A stretch of DNA of 64,000 nucleotides from DASUAS01 sp963720765 (GTDB lineage: Bacteria > Actinomycetota > Acidimicrobiia > IMCC26256 > DASPTH01). The notes beneath the pieces were generated by a model. The model was not told where the DNA came from. It saw nothing but the letters and a program-made list of their open reading frames with translations, and searched no databases. How positions within the stretch are numbered: position 1 is the stretch's first letter; each line of letters begins with the position of its first letter. The position numbers were made by a program, and so were the translations under genes. Shown here piece after piece: positions 9,014-17,466 of this stretch. The stretch spans positions 496,001-560,000 of the forward strand of contig CAVRGS010000003.1 in the NCBI GenBank assembly GCA_963720765.1, read 5' to 3'.

Positions 9014-11314
9014 TCACTGCCGTCCGAGGGCGGAACGTTCCTCGGCCGCGGCGGTGTCGTGCTCGTGCTCGCGGGACGAGCTCAACAGCTGGATGTCGAC
9101 GGAGCGCAGCACCCCTTCGAACGGGAACGCGCTCTCGTAGCGGTTGCTCACCGGCATGCCGTGGTCGTGGCCGACGCTGCTGCCCACGCTCGAGATGACT
9201 CGCATCGCGAACGGGATCTCGGCCGACCCGACGGGCCGGTCGTCGACGACGATGGTCGCGGTCGCGCCGTTGCCCGCGCGCCGGAACCGGACTCCGAGCA
9301 GGCAGGACCCGATCGGCAGTGGCTCGTCCGACTCGACGACGGTGTGGTCACCGAACGCGTTGTAGTCGAAGACCAGCCGCTCGTCCTGGACGAAGACCGA
9401 CAGGCCGGCGTTGCCGTTCCCCAGCGCGTACAGCACCCCACCCTCGCCGGCTGCCCGCTCGACCGTGGCGTCCAGGTCCCAGTTGCGTCCCCCGATCGCG
9501 GGCGACGTCTGTCCCGGGAGGTACGACATCGGCGGTCGGTAGGTGTAGTGCCGATCAGGTCGGTGCGGGGTGTGTTCGGCGAAGCGCGAGCCGAACAACG
9601 CCATCATGCGGTCGTCGAGCGGCAGGACCCCGTGCGCCTCGGCCTCGTCCCACCAACGGGCGACGAGGGCGGCGAGGCGGTCGGGCTGTTCGGCCGCGAG
9701 GTCGTGGCACTCCGAGGGATCGGTGCTCAGGTCGTAGAGCTCCCACGTGTCGTCGTCGAACGGCGTGCCCTCGTCGTGGCGCGTGACCGCTTTCCAGCCG
9801 TCGACGTACATGCCCCGGTGGCCCATCATCTCGAAGTACTGCGCGGTGTGCCGACTCGGTGCGTCGGACGCAGCGCGGTCGAAGCCGTACGCCATCGAGG
9901 TGCCCGACAGCGGGAGCTGCGGGACGCCCCGGTACGTGTCGGGTGCGTCGACGCCGGCGAGCTCGTAGATCGTGGGCGCGATGTCGGTGACGTAGTGGAA
10001 CTGGTGGCGGATCCCACCGGCGTCGTCGATCCCCTTGGGCCAGTGCGCGATGCACGGGACGTGCACCCCGCCCTCGTGGGTGTTCGACTTGTACCACTTG
10101 AACGGCGTGTTGCCGGCCTGGGCCCAGCCCCACGGGTAGTTGGCGTGGCTGTGCGGCCCGCCGATGTCGTCGAGCCGCCCGAGCGCCTCCTCCGGCGTCT
10201 CGAACACCAGGTTGTAGAACTTCATCTCGTGGAGCACCCCGAACGGGCCGCCCTCGCGGCTGGCACCGTTGTCGGAGAGCACCACGATGAGGGTGTCGTC
10301 GAGCAGCTCCATCCGCTCGAGTCCGTCGACCAGCCGGCCGATCTGGTCGTCGGTGTGCTCGAGGAACGCGGCGAACGCCTCCTGGAGCCGCACCGCCAGG
10401 CGACGTTGCGCGTCGGGGAGCTCGTCCCACGGCTCGACTCCCGGGTTGCGGGGCGCGAGGTCGGTGCCCGGCGGGATCACCCCGAGCTCCTGCTGTCGCG
10501 CGAACCAGCGGCGCCGCGCCTCGTCCCACCCGTCGTCGTAGCGGCCCCGGTGACGGGCGAGGTACTCGGCCGGCGCCTGGTGGGGCGCGTGGGTGGCGCC
10601 CAGGGCCAGGTAGGTGAAGAACGGCCGATCGGGTCGGATCGACACCGAGTCGTTGATGAACTCGAGCGTCTTGTCGACGAGGTCTTCGGTGAGGTGGTAG
10701 CCCTCCTCCGGCGTGCGCGGCGGGTCGATCGCGTGGTTGTCGTAGGTGAGGTCGGGGGTGAACTGGTCGGTCTCGCCGTCGAGGAAGCCGTAGAAGCGGT
10801 CGAAGCCCCGCTGGAGCGGCCAGTCGTGGTACGGACCGGCGGCCGACGCCTCGTCCATCGGGCAGAGGTGCCACTTGCCCACCATGAAGGTCGCGTACCC
10901 GGCCTCACGGAGCACCTCGGCCATGGTGGCCGCCTGGTCGGTGATGCGGCCGCGCATGTGCGGGAAGCCGGTGTTGAAGTTGGAGATCGCGCGCATCCCG
11001 ACGGTGTGGTGGTTCCTGCCGGTGAGGAGGGCGGCGCGCGTGGGCGAGCACAGCGGCGTGACGTGGAAGTTGCTGTAGCGGATCCCGCCGGCGGCGAGCC
11101 GGTCGACGTTGGGGGTCGGCAGATCGGATCCGTAGCAGCCGAAGTGCGAGAACCCGAGGTCGTCGAAGAGGATCACGACGACGTTCGGCGCGTCCTCGCC
11201 GGGATGTGCCGGCTGCGGCCACCACGGCTCGGACTCCGCGACGGTGCGGCCGATGGTGCCGCCGAACTCGATGGATTCGATGGAGCGGCGGGCGTCGTTC
11301 ACGATGTCGGCCAC
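9014..11314 (-). CDS. Arylsulfatase (formylglycine type I sulfatase)
   Basis: Hydrolyses a sulfate ester to alcohol/phenol plus sulfate. The active-site motif C-S-P-T-R starts at residue 89, with Cys expected to become formylglycine; the metal-binding pair DD is at 51-52 (ILFDDLGFSHFG), GKWHL carries a conserved Lys/His, and VLSDNGA supplies further ligands. No signal peptide, so cytoplasmic action is likely. Length about 766, long for the family because of a C-terminal beta-rich extension after about residue 560, as in the second sulfatase here. I chose GTG at 11314 (GAGGACGGGAC upstream) since the conserved N-terminus begins there; codons up to 11461 lie in the promoter region. Divergent from the monooxygenase gene, implying joint control. 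Confidence 0.93.
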   Translation of the reverse strand: MADIVNDARRSIESIEFGGTIGRTVAESEPWWPQPAHPGEDAPNVVVILFDDLGFSHFGCYGSDLPTPNVDRLAAGGIRYSNFHVTPLCSPTRAALLTGRNHHTVGMRAISNFNTGFPHMRGRITDQAATMAEVLREAGYATFMVGKWHLCPMDEASAAGPYHDWPLQRGFDRFYGFLDGETDQFTPDLTYDNHAIDPPRTPEEGYHLTEDLVDKTLEFINDSVSIRPDRPFFTYLALGATHAPHQAPAEYLARHRGRYDDGWDEARRRWFARQQELGVIPPGTDLAPRNPGVEPWDELPDAQRRLAVRLQEAFAAFLEHTDDQIGRLVDGLERMELLDDTLIVVLSDNGASREGGPFGVLHEMKFYNLVFETPEEALGRLDDIGGPHSHANYPWGWAQAGNTPFKWYKSNTHEGGVHVPCIAHWPKGIDDAGGIRHQFHYVTDIAPTIYELAGVDAPDTYRGVPQLPLSGTSMAYGFDRAASDAPSRHTAQYFEMMGHRGMYVDGWKAVTRHDEGTPFDDDTWELYDLSTDPSECHDLAAEQPDRLAALVARWWDEAEAHGVLPLDDRMMALFGSRFAEHTPHRPDRHYTYRPPMSYLPGQTSPAIGGRNWDLDATVERAAGEGGVLYALGNGNAGLSVFVQDERLVFDYNAFGDHTVVESDEPLPIGSCLLGVRFRRAGNGATATIVVDDRPVGSAEIPFAMRVISSVGSSVGHDHGMPVSNRYESAFPFEGVLRSVDIQLLSSSREHEHDTAAAEERSALGRQ

Positions 11315-11488
11315 GTCGTCCCGTCCTCGCTCGGCAGTGCGCGCATTCTGCCTGCTCGAGCCCGCCGGGAGCGCAGGGCCGTCCCATTCGGCGGGACCGA
11401 TCGGGCGCTCGACTGCGCCGCGGCGATCCCACTGGGTGAGAGGGCAGCGAGCGCGTGGCACCGGTCACTCGTACAGTCGAACCGGGAT

Positions 11489-11510
11489 TCCCTCGCCGCG
11501 CGGCGAGGGA
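11489..11510. promoter_or_regulatory. Perfect 22-bp palindrome upstream of monooxygenase
   Basis: Arms TCCCTCGCCGC and GCGGCGAGGGA are exact reverse complements with no spacer. The site lies 18 bp before the GGAGGAG ribosome-binding site of the monooxygenase, in the 226-bp divergent region between it and the sulfatase. A dimeric repressor such as the IclR protein of this cluster could bind it; an RNA hairpin is the alternative. Confidence 0.6.
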
Positions 11511-11540
11511 CGTGAGCGACACAGCCCGGAGGAGCGGATC

Positions 11541-12716
11541 GTGGGGCACGAGGTGTTCACCAGGATCGCGGAGGCGAGCAGTGAGCTCGCCGATCGATCG
11601 CCCGTCGCCGACGAGCTCGGGAGGCTTCCCGACGACGTCGCCAAGCGTCTGAAGGACACCGGGATCGTCCGGATGCTCCAACCGACCGAGTTCGGGGGCT
11701 ACGAGGCCGACCCCCGGGACTTCCTGGCCGCGGTGATGGAGGTGGGCCACTCCTGCCCGTCGTCGGGCTGGGTCTGCGGCGTGGTCGGCGTCCACCCGTG
11801 GGAGCTCGCGCTGAACGACGAGCGGCTCCAGGAAGAGGTGTGGGGCGACGACCCCGACACCTGGATGGCGTCGCCGTACGCCCCGATGGGCACCGCCACC
11901 CCCGTCGACGGCGGCTACACGGTCGACGGGCGGTGGAGCTTCTCGTCCGGGACCGACCTGTGCGACTGGGTGGTGCTCGGCGCGATGGTTCCCGGTGGTG
12001 GCACCGGGGGCGTGCCGTTCATGCTCCACGTGATGTTGCCCCGGGCCGACTACGAGATCGACGCCGACTCGTGGCAGGTCATGGGCCTCCAAGGCACCGG
12101 CAGCAAGGACGTCGTGGTACGTGGTTCGTTCGTGCCGAACTATCGCGCCATCGACGCGGTCAAGGTGATGGACGGCCGGGCGGCGGTCGAGGCCGGACGC
12201 ACCCAGGCGCTCTACCGGATGCCCTGGTCGACGATCTTCCCGTGTTCGGTCGCCGCCGGCCTCTTGGGGATCGCGGAGGGCGTCCTCGCGCACGCTCTCG
12301 AGTACCAGGCCGGCCGGGTGAACGCGGTCGGTGTCGCGCAGGTGAGCGATCCGCACACTCGCCGCACCCTCGGTGAGGCCGCCGCCGACCTGCGCGGTGC
12401 GCGCACCCAGATGCTCTACGACGTCGGTGAGCTCTTCGAAGCGATCGGGGCCGGGCACGAGGTGACCATGGCCGACCGCGTCGCCATCCGGCGCGACCAG
12501 GTTCGGGTCGCGTGGCGGGCGGTGGAGGCGGCCGACCGTGCGTTCACCTGCTGCGGGGGCAACGCCGTGCGCCTCGACAAGCCTGTGCAACGGTTCTGGC
12601 GCGCCATGCACGCGGGCATGAACCATGCGGTGTTCGTTCCCGGCCCGGTCTACGACGACGCCGCCGGGATGCTCATGGGCGAAGACCCGACGGGCCCGGC
12701 CTCCGTCACGTTCTGA
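11541..12716 (+). CDS. HsaA-like flavin-dependent aromatic monooxygenase (acyl-CoA dehydrogenase fold)
   Basis: Likely oxygenase component of a two-component flavin monooxygenase, hydroxylating a phenol next to its OH to give a catechol. 391 residues against about 394 for HsaA (3-HSA hydroxylase). The acyl-CoA-dehydrogenase fold is visible: N-terminal helices, a middle beta domain (VDGRWSFSSGTDLCDWVVLGA, LQGTGSKDVVVRGSFVP) and C-terminal helices with AFTCCGGNAVRLDKPVQRFWRAMHA, where the Asp/Glu base of true dehydrogenases is absent as expected for monooxygenases. GGAGGAG at 11528-11534 fixes the GTG start. A reductase partner (HsaB-like) is not in the window. First gene of the meta-cleavage operon. 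Whether the substrate is a seco-steroid or a simpler phenol is unknown. Confidence 0.82.
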   Translation: MGHEVFTRIAEASSELADRSPVADELGRLPDDVAKRLKDTGIVRMLQPTEFGGYEADPRDFLAAVMEVGHSCPSSGWVCGVVGVHPWELALNDERLQEEVWGDDPDTWMASPYAPMGTATPVDGGYTVDGRWSFSSGTDLCDWVVLGAMVPGGGTGGVPFMLHVMLPRADYEIDADSWQVMGLQGTGSKDVVVRGSFVPNYRAIDAVKVMDGRAAVEAGRTQALYRMPWSTIFPCSVAAGLLGIAEGVLAHALEYQAGRVNAVGVAQVSDPHTRRTLGEAAADLRGARTQMLYDVGELFEAIGAGHEVTMADRVAIRRDQVRVAWRAVEAADRAFTCCGGNAVRLDKPVQRFWRAMHAGMNHAVFVPGPVYDDAAGMLMGEDPTGPASVTF

Positions 12717-12771
12717 GCGGTCGCGTCCGGCGCAGCCGCCGGCGCCGGGGCCGCCGCCAGGGAGGACATCG

Positions 12772-13635
12772 ATGAGCACCACCGATCTCACAGCTGCCTC
12801 GACGAGCAGGACGCTCACCACGCCCGACGGTGCACTGCACTACCACGAGGCCGGTGACGGCCCGCCGCTGCTGCTCCTGCACGGCTCCGGGCCCGGGGTC
12901 AGTGGCTGGGCGAACTTCGGTGCCAACCTCGGGCTCTTCGCCCGGCACTTCCGGACCCTGGTGCTCGACCTCCCCGGCTTCGGGACCAGCCATGCAGTGG
13001 AGGGCCCCCCGATCCTCCACGCACCGGGGGCGGTGGTGGCGTTCCTCGACGGTCTCGGCATCGACCGGTTGGCGATGGTGGGCAACTCCCTCGGCGGCGG
13101 GATCGTCGCCCGCCTGGCCGCGACGAACCCCGAACGCGTGAGCCGGCTGGTGACGCTGGGAGGCGTGGGCGTGCCGTTCTTCAGTGCGTCGCCGCCCGAA
13201 GGGATCGTCCGCTTGGTGGAGTTCGTGGAGGAGCCCACCCGGGAGCGGCTCGTCCAGTGGATGCGCTCGATGGTGTTCGATCCGGCCCTGCTCACCGACG
13301 AGTTCGTCGAGTCGCGCTGGGACGCGGCCAGCGACCCGGCCGCGCTCGCCTCGATCCGCACCATCTACAACCGGGGACTGCTCGACGCGTTCCGCACGTT
13401 GACGGTCACCAACCCGGAGACCCTGGCGATGCTGAGCCGCATCGAGGCGCCCACGTTGTTGACCTGGGGTCGCGACGATCGCGTCACGCCGCTCGACGGC
13501 GCCATCGCGCCGATGCGGCTCATCCCTCGCTGCGAGCTCCACGTGTTCTACGACTGCGGGCACTGGGCGATGATCGAGCGCAAGGCCGAGTTCGAGAGCG
13601 TGGTGCTCTCGTACCTGCTGCGCGACCACGAGTAG
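12772..13635 (+). CDS. Meta-cleavage product hydrolase (HsaD/BphD-like)
   Basis: Alpha/beta hydrolase that cleaves the C-C bond of the ring-fission product made by an extradiol dioxygenase. Signature features of MCP hydrolases: oxyanion region LLHGSGPGVSGWANF (about residues 35-49), nucleophile Ser106 in GNSLGGG, Asp236 in TWGRDDRVTPLDGA and His264 in CGHWAMIE. 287 residues, against about 290 for HsaD. ATG at 12772 follows GGGAGGAC. It lies 55 bp after the monooxygenase and 6 bp before the hydratase gene. HsaD-like versus BphD-like specificity cannot be settled by reading alone. Confidence 0.9.
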   Translation: MSTTDLTAASTSRTLTTPDGALHYHEAGDGPPLLLLHGSGPGVSGWANFGANLGLFARHFRTLVLDLPGFGTSHAVEGPPILHAPGAVVAFLDGLGIDRLAMVGNSLGGGIVARLAATNPERVSRLVTLGGVGVPFFSASPPEGIVRLVEFVEEPTRERLVQWMRSMVFDPALLTDEFVESRWDAASDPAALASIRTIYNRGLLDAFRTLTVTNPETLAMLSRIEAPTLLTWGRDDRVTPLDGAIAPMRLIPRCELHVFYDCGHWAMIERKAEFESVVLSYLLRDHE

Positions 13636-13641
13636 CCGGAC

Positions 13642-14454
13642 GTGGTGGAGCTCACCGACGTCGATCGCGGCGCCGCGCACGATGCCGCCGCCGAACGCCT
13701 CCTCGACGCGACCCGGCGGAAGCACCCGTGTCCGCCCGTCCGCGAGCTGCTGCCCGACGGCGGCCTCGATGACGGCTACGAGGTCCAGAAGATCGTGCAC
13801 GCGCGCGGGTCGGTCGGTCGCCGCCGAGTCGGGCGCAAGATCGGGCTCACCTCGGCTGCGGTGCAACAGCAGATGCAGGTGGACACCCCCGACTTCGGAG
13901 TGCTGTTCGCCGACATGGCCTACGGTGACTCCGAGCCGATCCCCTTCGCCGAGCTCCTCCAGCCGCGCGTCGAGGCCGAGGTGGCGTTCGTGCTGGGCGC
14001 GGACCTGCCGGAGGGCGACGTGACCGGCGCGGAGCTGCTCCGGGCGATCGACTTCGTGGTTCCCGCCATCGAGGTGGTCGACAGCCGCATCGCCGACTGG
14101 GACATCTCCATCTTCGACACCGTCGCCGACAACGCCTCGTCGGGGGTGTTCGTGACCGGTGGATCACCACGGTCGCTGCGCGACGTCGACGACCTGCGGG
14201 CGTGCGAGATGACGCTCACCGTCGACGGCGAGATCGTGAGCTCCGGTACCGGCGCGGCCTGCCTCGGGCACCCGCTGAACGCGGTCGTCTGGTTGGCGAA
14301 CGCGGTCGCGGCACGGGGAGCGCCCCTGCGGGCCGGCGAGCTCGTGCTGTCGGGGAGTCTCGGAGCACTGGTACCGGCCCAGGCGGGACTGACGTACGAC
14401 GCCAGCATCAGCGGCCTGGGTTCCGTGCGCGCGACCTTCACTGCCGGCGCGTGA
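13642..14454 (+). CDS. 2-keto-4-pentenoate hydratase (HsaE/MhpD-like)
   Basis: Hydrates 2-hydroxypenta-2,4-dienoate-type products to 4-hydroxy-2-oxo acids, the step after the hydrolase. 270 residues, typical. Conserved features: GRKIGLTSAAVQQQMQVDTP, the metal-binding acidic cluster in QPRVEAEVAFVLGADL and VPAIEVVDSRIADW, and the C-terminal GHPLNAVVWLANAVAARGAPL with LSGSLGALVPAQAG. Starts at GTG 13642 or the adjacent GTG 13645. Followed by the acetaldehyde dehydrogenase gene. Confidence 0.92.
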   Translation: MVELTDVDRGAAHDAAAERLLDATRRKHPCPPVRELLPDGGLDDGYEVQKIVHARGSVGRRRVGRKIGLTSAAVQQQMQVDTPDFGVLFADMAYGDSEPIPFAELLQPRVEAEVAFVLGADLPEGDVTGAELLRAIDFVVPAIEVVDSRIADWDISIFDTVADNASSGVFVTGGSPRSLRDVDDLRACEMTLTVDGEIVSSGTGAACLGHPLNAVVWLANAVAARGAPLRAGELVLSGSLGALVPAQAGLTYDASISGLGSVRATFTAGA

Positions 14455-14542
14455 TCCTGACGGTGCCGACCGTCGGTTCGGCCGTCCCGCTCTCCGGCAC
14501 GGCGAGGTGCACCGCGCCCGAACGCTGGCCAGGATCGACGTC

Positions 14543-15443
14543 GTGAGCGCGCGCCCGACTGCTGCCGTCGTGGGGTCCGGGAACATCGGCACCGACCTCG
14601 TCTACAAGCTGCTGCGGTCCGACGCGCTCGAGGTGCGCTACGTCGTCGGGATCGACGCCGACAGCGAAGGTCTGCGACGCGCTCGGGATCTCGGCCTGGA
14701 GACGTCCGCCGAGGGAGTGGACTGGCTGCTCGCACGGGCCGAGCGCCCCGACATCGTCTTCGAGGCGACGTCGGCTCACGTGCACCGCGGCAATGCTCCT
14801 CGCTACGAGGAGGCGGGCATCCGGGCGATCGACCTGACCCCGGCGGCGTGTGGTCCCTATGTGATCCCACCGGTGAACCTCGACCGCCACCTCGACGAGC
14901 CGAACGTCAACCTCGTGACCTGCGGGGGGCAGGCGACCATCCCGATGGTCCACGCCGTGTCGCGGGTGACCCGCGTCGCCTACGCGGAGATCGTGGCCAC
15001 CGTCGCCTCCCGCTCCGCCGGACCCGGCACCCGGAGCAACATCGACGAGTTCACCCGCACGACCGCCTCCGCGGTCGAGGTGCTCGGCGGCGCCGAGCGC
15101 GGCAAGGCCATCATCATCCTCAATCCCGCTGACCCGCCGCTGACGATGCGGGACACCATCTTCTGCTCGCTCGAACCCGACACCGACGCCGACGCGGTGA
15201 CCGCGTCGATCGAGGCGATGGTGGCCGAGGTGCAGTCGTACGTCCCGGGCTACCGGCTCCTCCAACCACCCCAGTTCGAGGCGGCAACCAGCCGACGAGC
15301 GCGGACGGGTCGCCGTCTTCGTCGAGGTGGAGGGCGCCGGCGACTTCCTCCCCGCGTACTCCGGCAACCTCGACATCATGACGGCGGCCGCGGCGCGCGT
15401 GGGCGACGAGATCGCCCGGTCGCTCATCCCCCAGGAGCGCTGA
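14543..15443 (+). CDS. Acetaldehyde/propionaldehyde dehydrogenase, acylating (HsaG/BphJ-like), frameshifted
   Basis: Converts the aldehyde channelled from the aldolase to acyl-CoA with NAD+ and CoA. N-terminal Rossmann motif GSGNIGTDL (residues 11-19), catalytic Cys127 in LVTCGGQATIP, then the RSNIDEFTRTTASAVE and GKAIIILNPADPPLTMRDT stretches. About 300 residues, normal. After QPPQFEA (near 15285-15296) the frame shifts; the remaining VAVFVEVEGAGDFLPAYSGN and a plausible C-terminus to TGA 15441-15443 are in the next frame, so one inserted base is likely. The stop is one base before the aldolase ATG, as expected for the tight dehydrogenase-aldolase complex. Confidence 0.9.
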
Positions 15444-15444
15444 G

Positions 15445-16491
15445 ATGCCGTTCTCCGACGACCTGGACGTGCGGGTCACCGACTCGTCCCTGCGAGACGG
15501 CTCGCACGCCAAGGAGCACCGCTTCACCGCCGAGGACGTGCGAGGGGTCGTGGACGGGCTCGCCCGAGCCGGCGTTCCCGTCATCGAGGTCAGCCACGGC
15601 GACGGCCTGTCGGGCTCGTCCTACAACTACGGGTTCTCCGCGGTCGACGAGCGCGTGCTCATGCAGAGCGCGGTGGAGGCCGCCGCAGACCGCTCGCGCA
15701 TCGCCGCGTTGATGTTGCCCGGTGTCGGGACGATGGACGACATCCGCGCGTGCCGCGACATCGGGGTCTCGGTGATCCGGATCGCGACGCACTGCACCGA
15801 GGCCGACATCGCGCGCCAGCACTTCGCCATCGCCCGCGAGGTCGGCCTCGAGACGGTCGGCTTCCTGATGATGAGCCACAGCCAGCCGCCGGAGGTCCTC
15901 GCCGCCCAGGCGCGGATCATGGCCGAGGCCGGAAGTCAATGTGTCTACGTCGTCGACTCGGCCGGTGCCCTGATCCTCGACGAGGCCGGCGATCGCGTCT
16001 CGGCGCTCGTCGCCGAGCTGGGTGGCGACGCGCAGGTTGGGTTCCACGGGCATCAGAACCTCTCGCTCGGAGTGGCGAACACCGTGCTGGCGATCCGTGC
16101 CGGCGCTGTCCAGGTCGACGGCTGCACCCGTTCGTTCGGCGCGGGATCGGGCAACACCCCGACCGAGGCGCTGGCCGCGGTGCTCGACCGCCTGGGGGTG
16201 CGCTCGGGCATCGACCCCCTCGTGATCTTCGACGTCGCCGAAGAGGTGGTGCGCCCGGTGATGGACGGCGAGTGCGTCCTCGACCGCATGAGCCTGATCA
16301 TGGGCTACGCGGGCGTCTACTCGAGCTTCCTGCGCCACGCCTACCGAGCCGCTGACCGCTACGGCGTCTCGGGCGCGGAGATCCTCCTTCGGTGCGGCGA
16401 GCGGCGTCTCGTCGGAGGCCAGGAAGACCAGATCATCGACATCGCGGTCGAACTGAGCGCCGGGGTGGCGCCCGGGTCGGCCGCCGTGTGA
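15445..16491 (+). CDS. 4-hydroxy-2-oxovalerate aldolase (HsaF/BphI-like)
   Basis: Divalent-metal aldolase splitting 4-hydroxy-2-oxo acids to pyruvate and an aldehyde. TIM barrel of the HMG-CoA lyase/DRE-TIM family: DSSLRDGSHA (residues 13-22) supplies catalytic Arg17 and metal ligand Asp18, with His21 as likely base; GFHGHQNLSLG provides the two metal-binding histidines. A C-terminal communication domain with YSSFLRHAYRAADRYGV is present. 348 residues, usual length. Forms a channelling complex with the preceding dehydrogenase in characterised systems. A terminator-like hairpin follows. Confidence 0.93.
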   Translation: MPFSDDLDVRVTDSSLRDGSHAKEHRFTAEDVRGVVDGLARAGVPVIEVSHGDGLSGSSYNYGFSAVDERVLMQSAVEAAADRSRIAALMLPGVGTMDDIRACRDIGVSVIRIATHCTEADIARQHFAIAREVGLETVGFLMMSHSQPPEVLAAQARIMAEAGSQCVYVVDSAGALILDEAGDRVSALVAELGGDAQVGFHGHQNLSLGVANTVLAIRAGAVQVDGCTRSFGAGSGNTPTEALAAVLDRLGVRSGIDPLVIFDVAEEVVRPVMDGECVLDRMSLIMGYAGVYSSFLRHAYRAADRYGVSGAEILLRCGERRLVGGQEDQIIDIAVELSAGVAPGSAAV

Positions 16492-16510
16492 GCCGGCGTG
16501 GCGTGGGCAC

Positions 16511-16529
16511 GCGGGGGCGCCGCCCCCGC
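16511..16529. terminator. GC-rich hairpin after the aldolase gene
   Basis: GCGGGGGC and GCCCCCGC form an 8-bp stem with a 3-nt loop, 20 bp after the aldolase stop and before the IclR gene. There is no T tract, common in high-GC actinobacteria. It probably ends or attenuates the first catabolic transcript. Confidence 0.55.
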
Positions 16530-16602
16530 CCGTGGGGCGGCGGCTCGCCGAGCGCCGCGTGGTACCGTCGCCGGTCATCCGGCGCCTTGGGGGAGGGGCA
16601 TC

Positions 16603-17403
16603 GTGGGCCAACCACAGCTCGACGCGCAGGCCGACGACGCGATCGGGGGCGACCCCCTCGAGTGCGACGACGAGCCGCGCCGGTCGGTGTTGGGGCGAGT
16701 CGATTGCATCATCGGTGCGTTCGACCGTGCCGACGGTGCGCTCAGCCTCCACGAGTTGACCGAGCGGACGGGACTGCCCAAGTCGACGGTCCACCGCATG
16801 GTCGACCAGCTCGTGGCCATCGGGTGGATCGAGCGGGAGGTCTCGGGCTACCGGATCGGGATGCGCCTGTTCGAGATCGGCGGTCTCGCCTCGCGTCGCA
16901 GCCGTCTCTCCGACCTCGCCGCCCCGCACCTGCACGCCCTGTCGGTGGCCAGCGGGTTGGCGGTGCAGATGGCGATCCTCGACGGCTCCGACGTCGTGTA
17001 CCTCGAGCGGATCCCCATGCCGGGGTTCCGTCTCCCCACCCGTCAGGGGGGCCGCCAGCCTGCATACTGCACCGCGTTGGGCAAGGCGATGCTCGCCTTC
17101 GACGACGCGGCCGCGGCGGGCGTGCTGGCCCGACCGCTTCCGGAGCGCACGTCGCGCACGCTCACCGAGGCGCGCGACCTCGAGATCGAGCTGGAACGAA
17201 TCGCGGAGACCGGGTTGGCCTTCGATCACCAGGAGTCCTACGAGGGGCTCGCGTGCGTCGCCGCCCCGCTCCGCAGCAGCGGGCGCGCGATCGCCGCGGT
17301 GTCGGTCACCGGGCCGGTGGCCCGCATCGACCTCCATGCCATGGCGCCGCTCGTCCGCAACACCGCCACGGCGATCTGGAACGACCGCTTCCAGCGGAGC
17401 TGA
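16603..17403 (+). CDS. IclR-family transcriptional regulator
   Basis: 266-residue regulator: an N-terminal winged helix (about residues 28-90, with LSLHELTERTGLPKSTVHRM as the HTH) and a C-terminal effector-binding GAF-like domain (about 105-262, HLHALSVASGLAVQMAILDG, AYCTALGKAMLA, GLAFDHQESYEGLACVAAPL). GTG at 16603 is preceded by GGGAGGGG. Its place between the meta-cleavage genes and the second sulfatase/dioxygenase group makes it the likely local regulator, responding to a pathway intermediate. The 22-bp palindrome at 11489-11510 is a candidate operator. Confidence 0.92.
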   Translation: MGQPQLDAQADDAIGGDPLECDDEPRRSVLGRVDCIIGAFDRADGALSLHELTERTGLPKSTVHRMVDQLVAIGWIEREVSGYRIGMRLFEIGGLASRRSRLSDLAAPHLHALSVASGLAVQMAILDGSDVVYLERIPMPGFRLPTRQGGRQPAYCTALGKAMLAFDDAAAAGVLARPLPERTSRTLTEARDLEIELERIAETGLAFDHQESYEGLACVAAPLRSSGRAIAAVSVTGPVARIDLHAMAPLVRNTATAIWNDRFQRS

Positions 17404-17466
17404 TCGCACGCCGAGTCGCACCGCCCGTCGGCTCACCGCGTCCGCTGCCCCAGGAGATGCCCCCGC

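Noticed and set aside
8855..11515. Long plus-strand open frame opposite the sulfatase
   Set aside because: Shadow of the sulfatase coding strand; translation is compositionally biased and has no domain.
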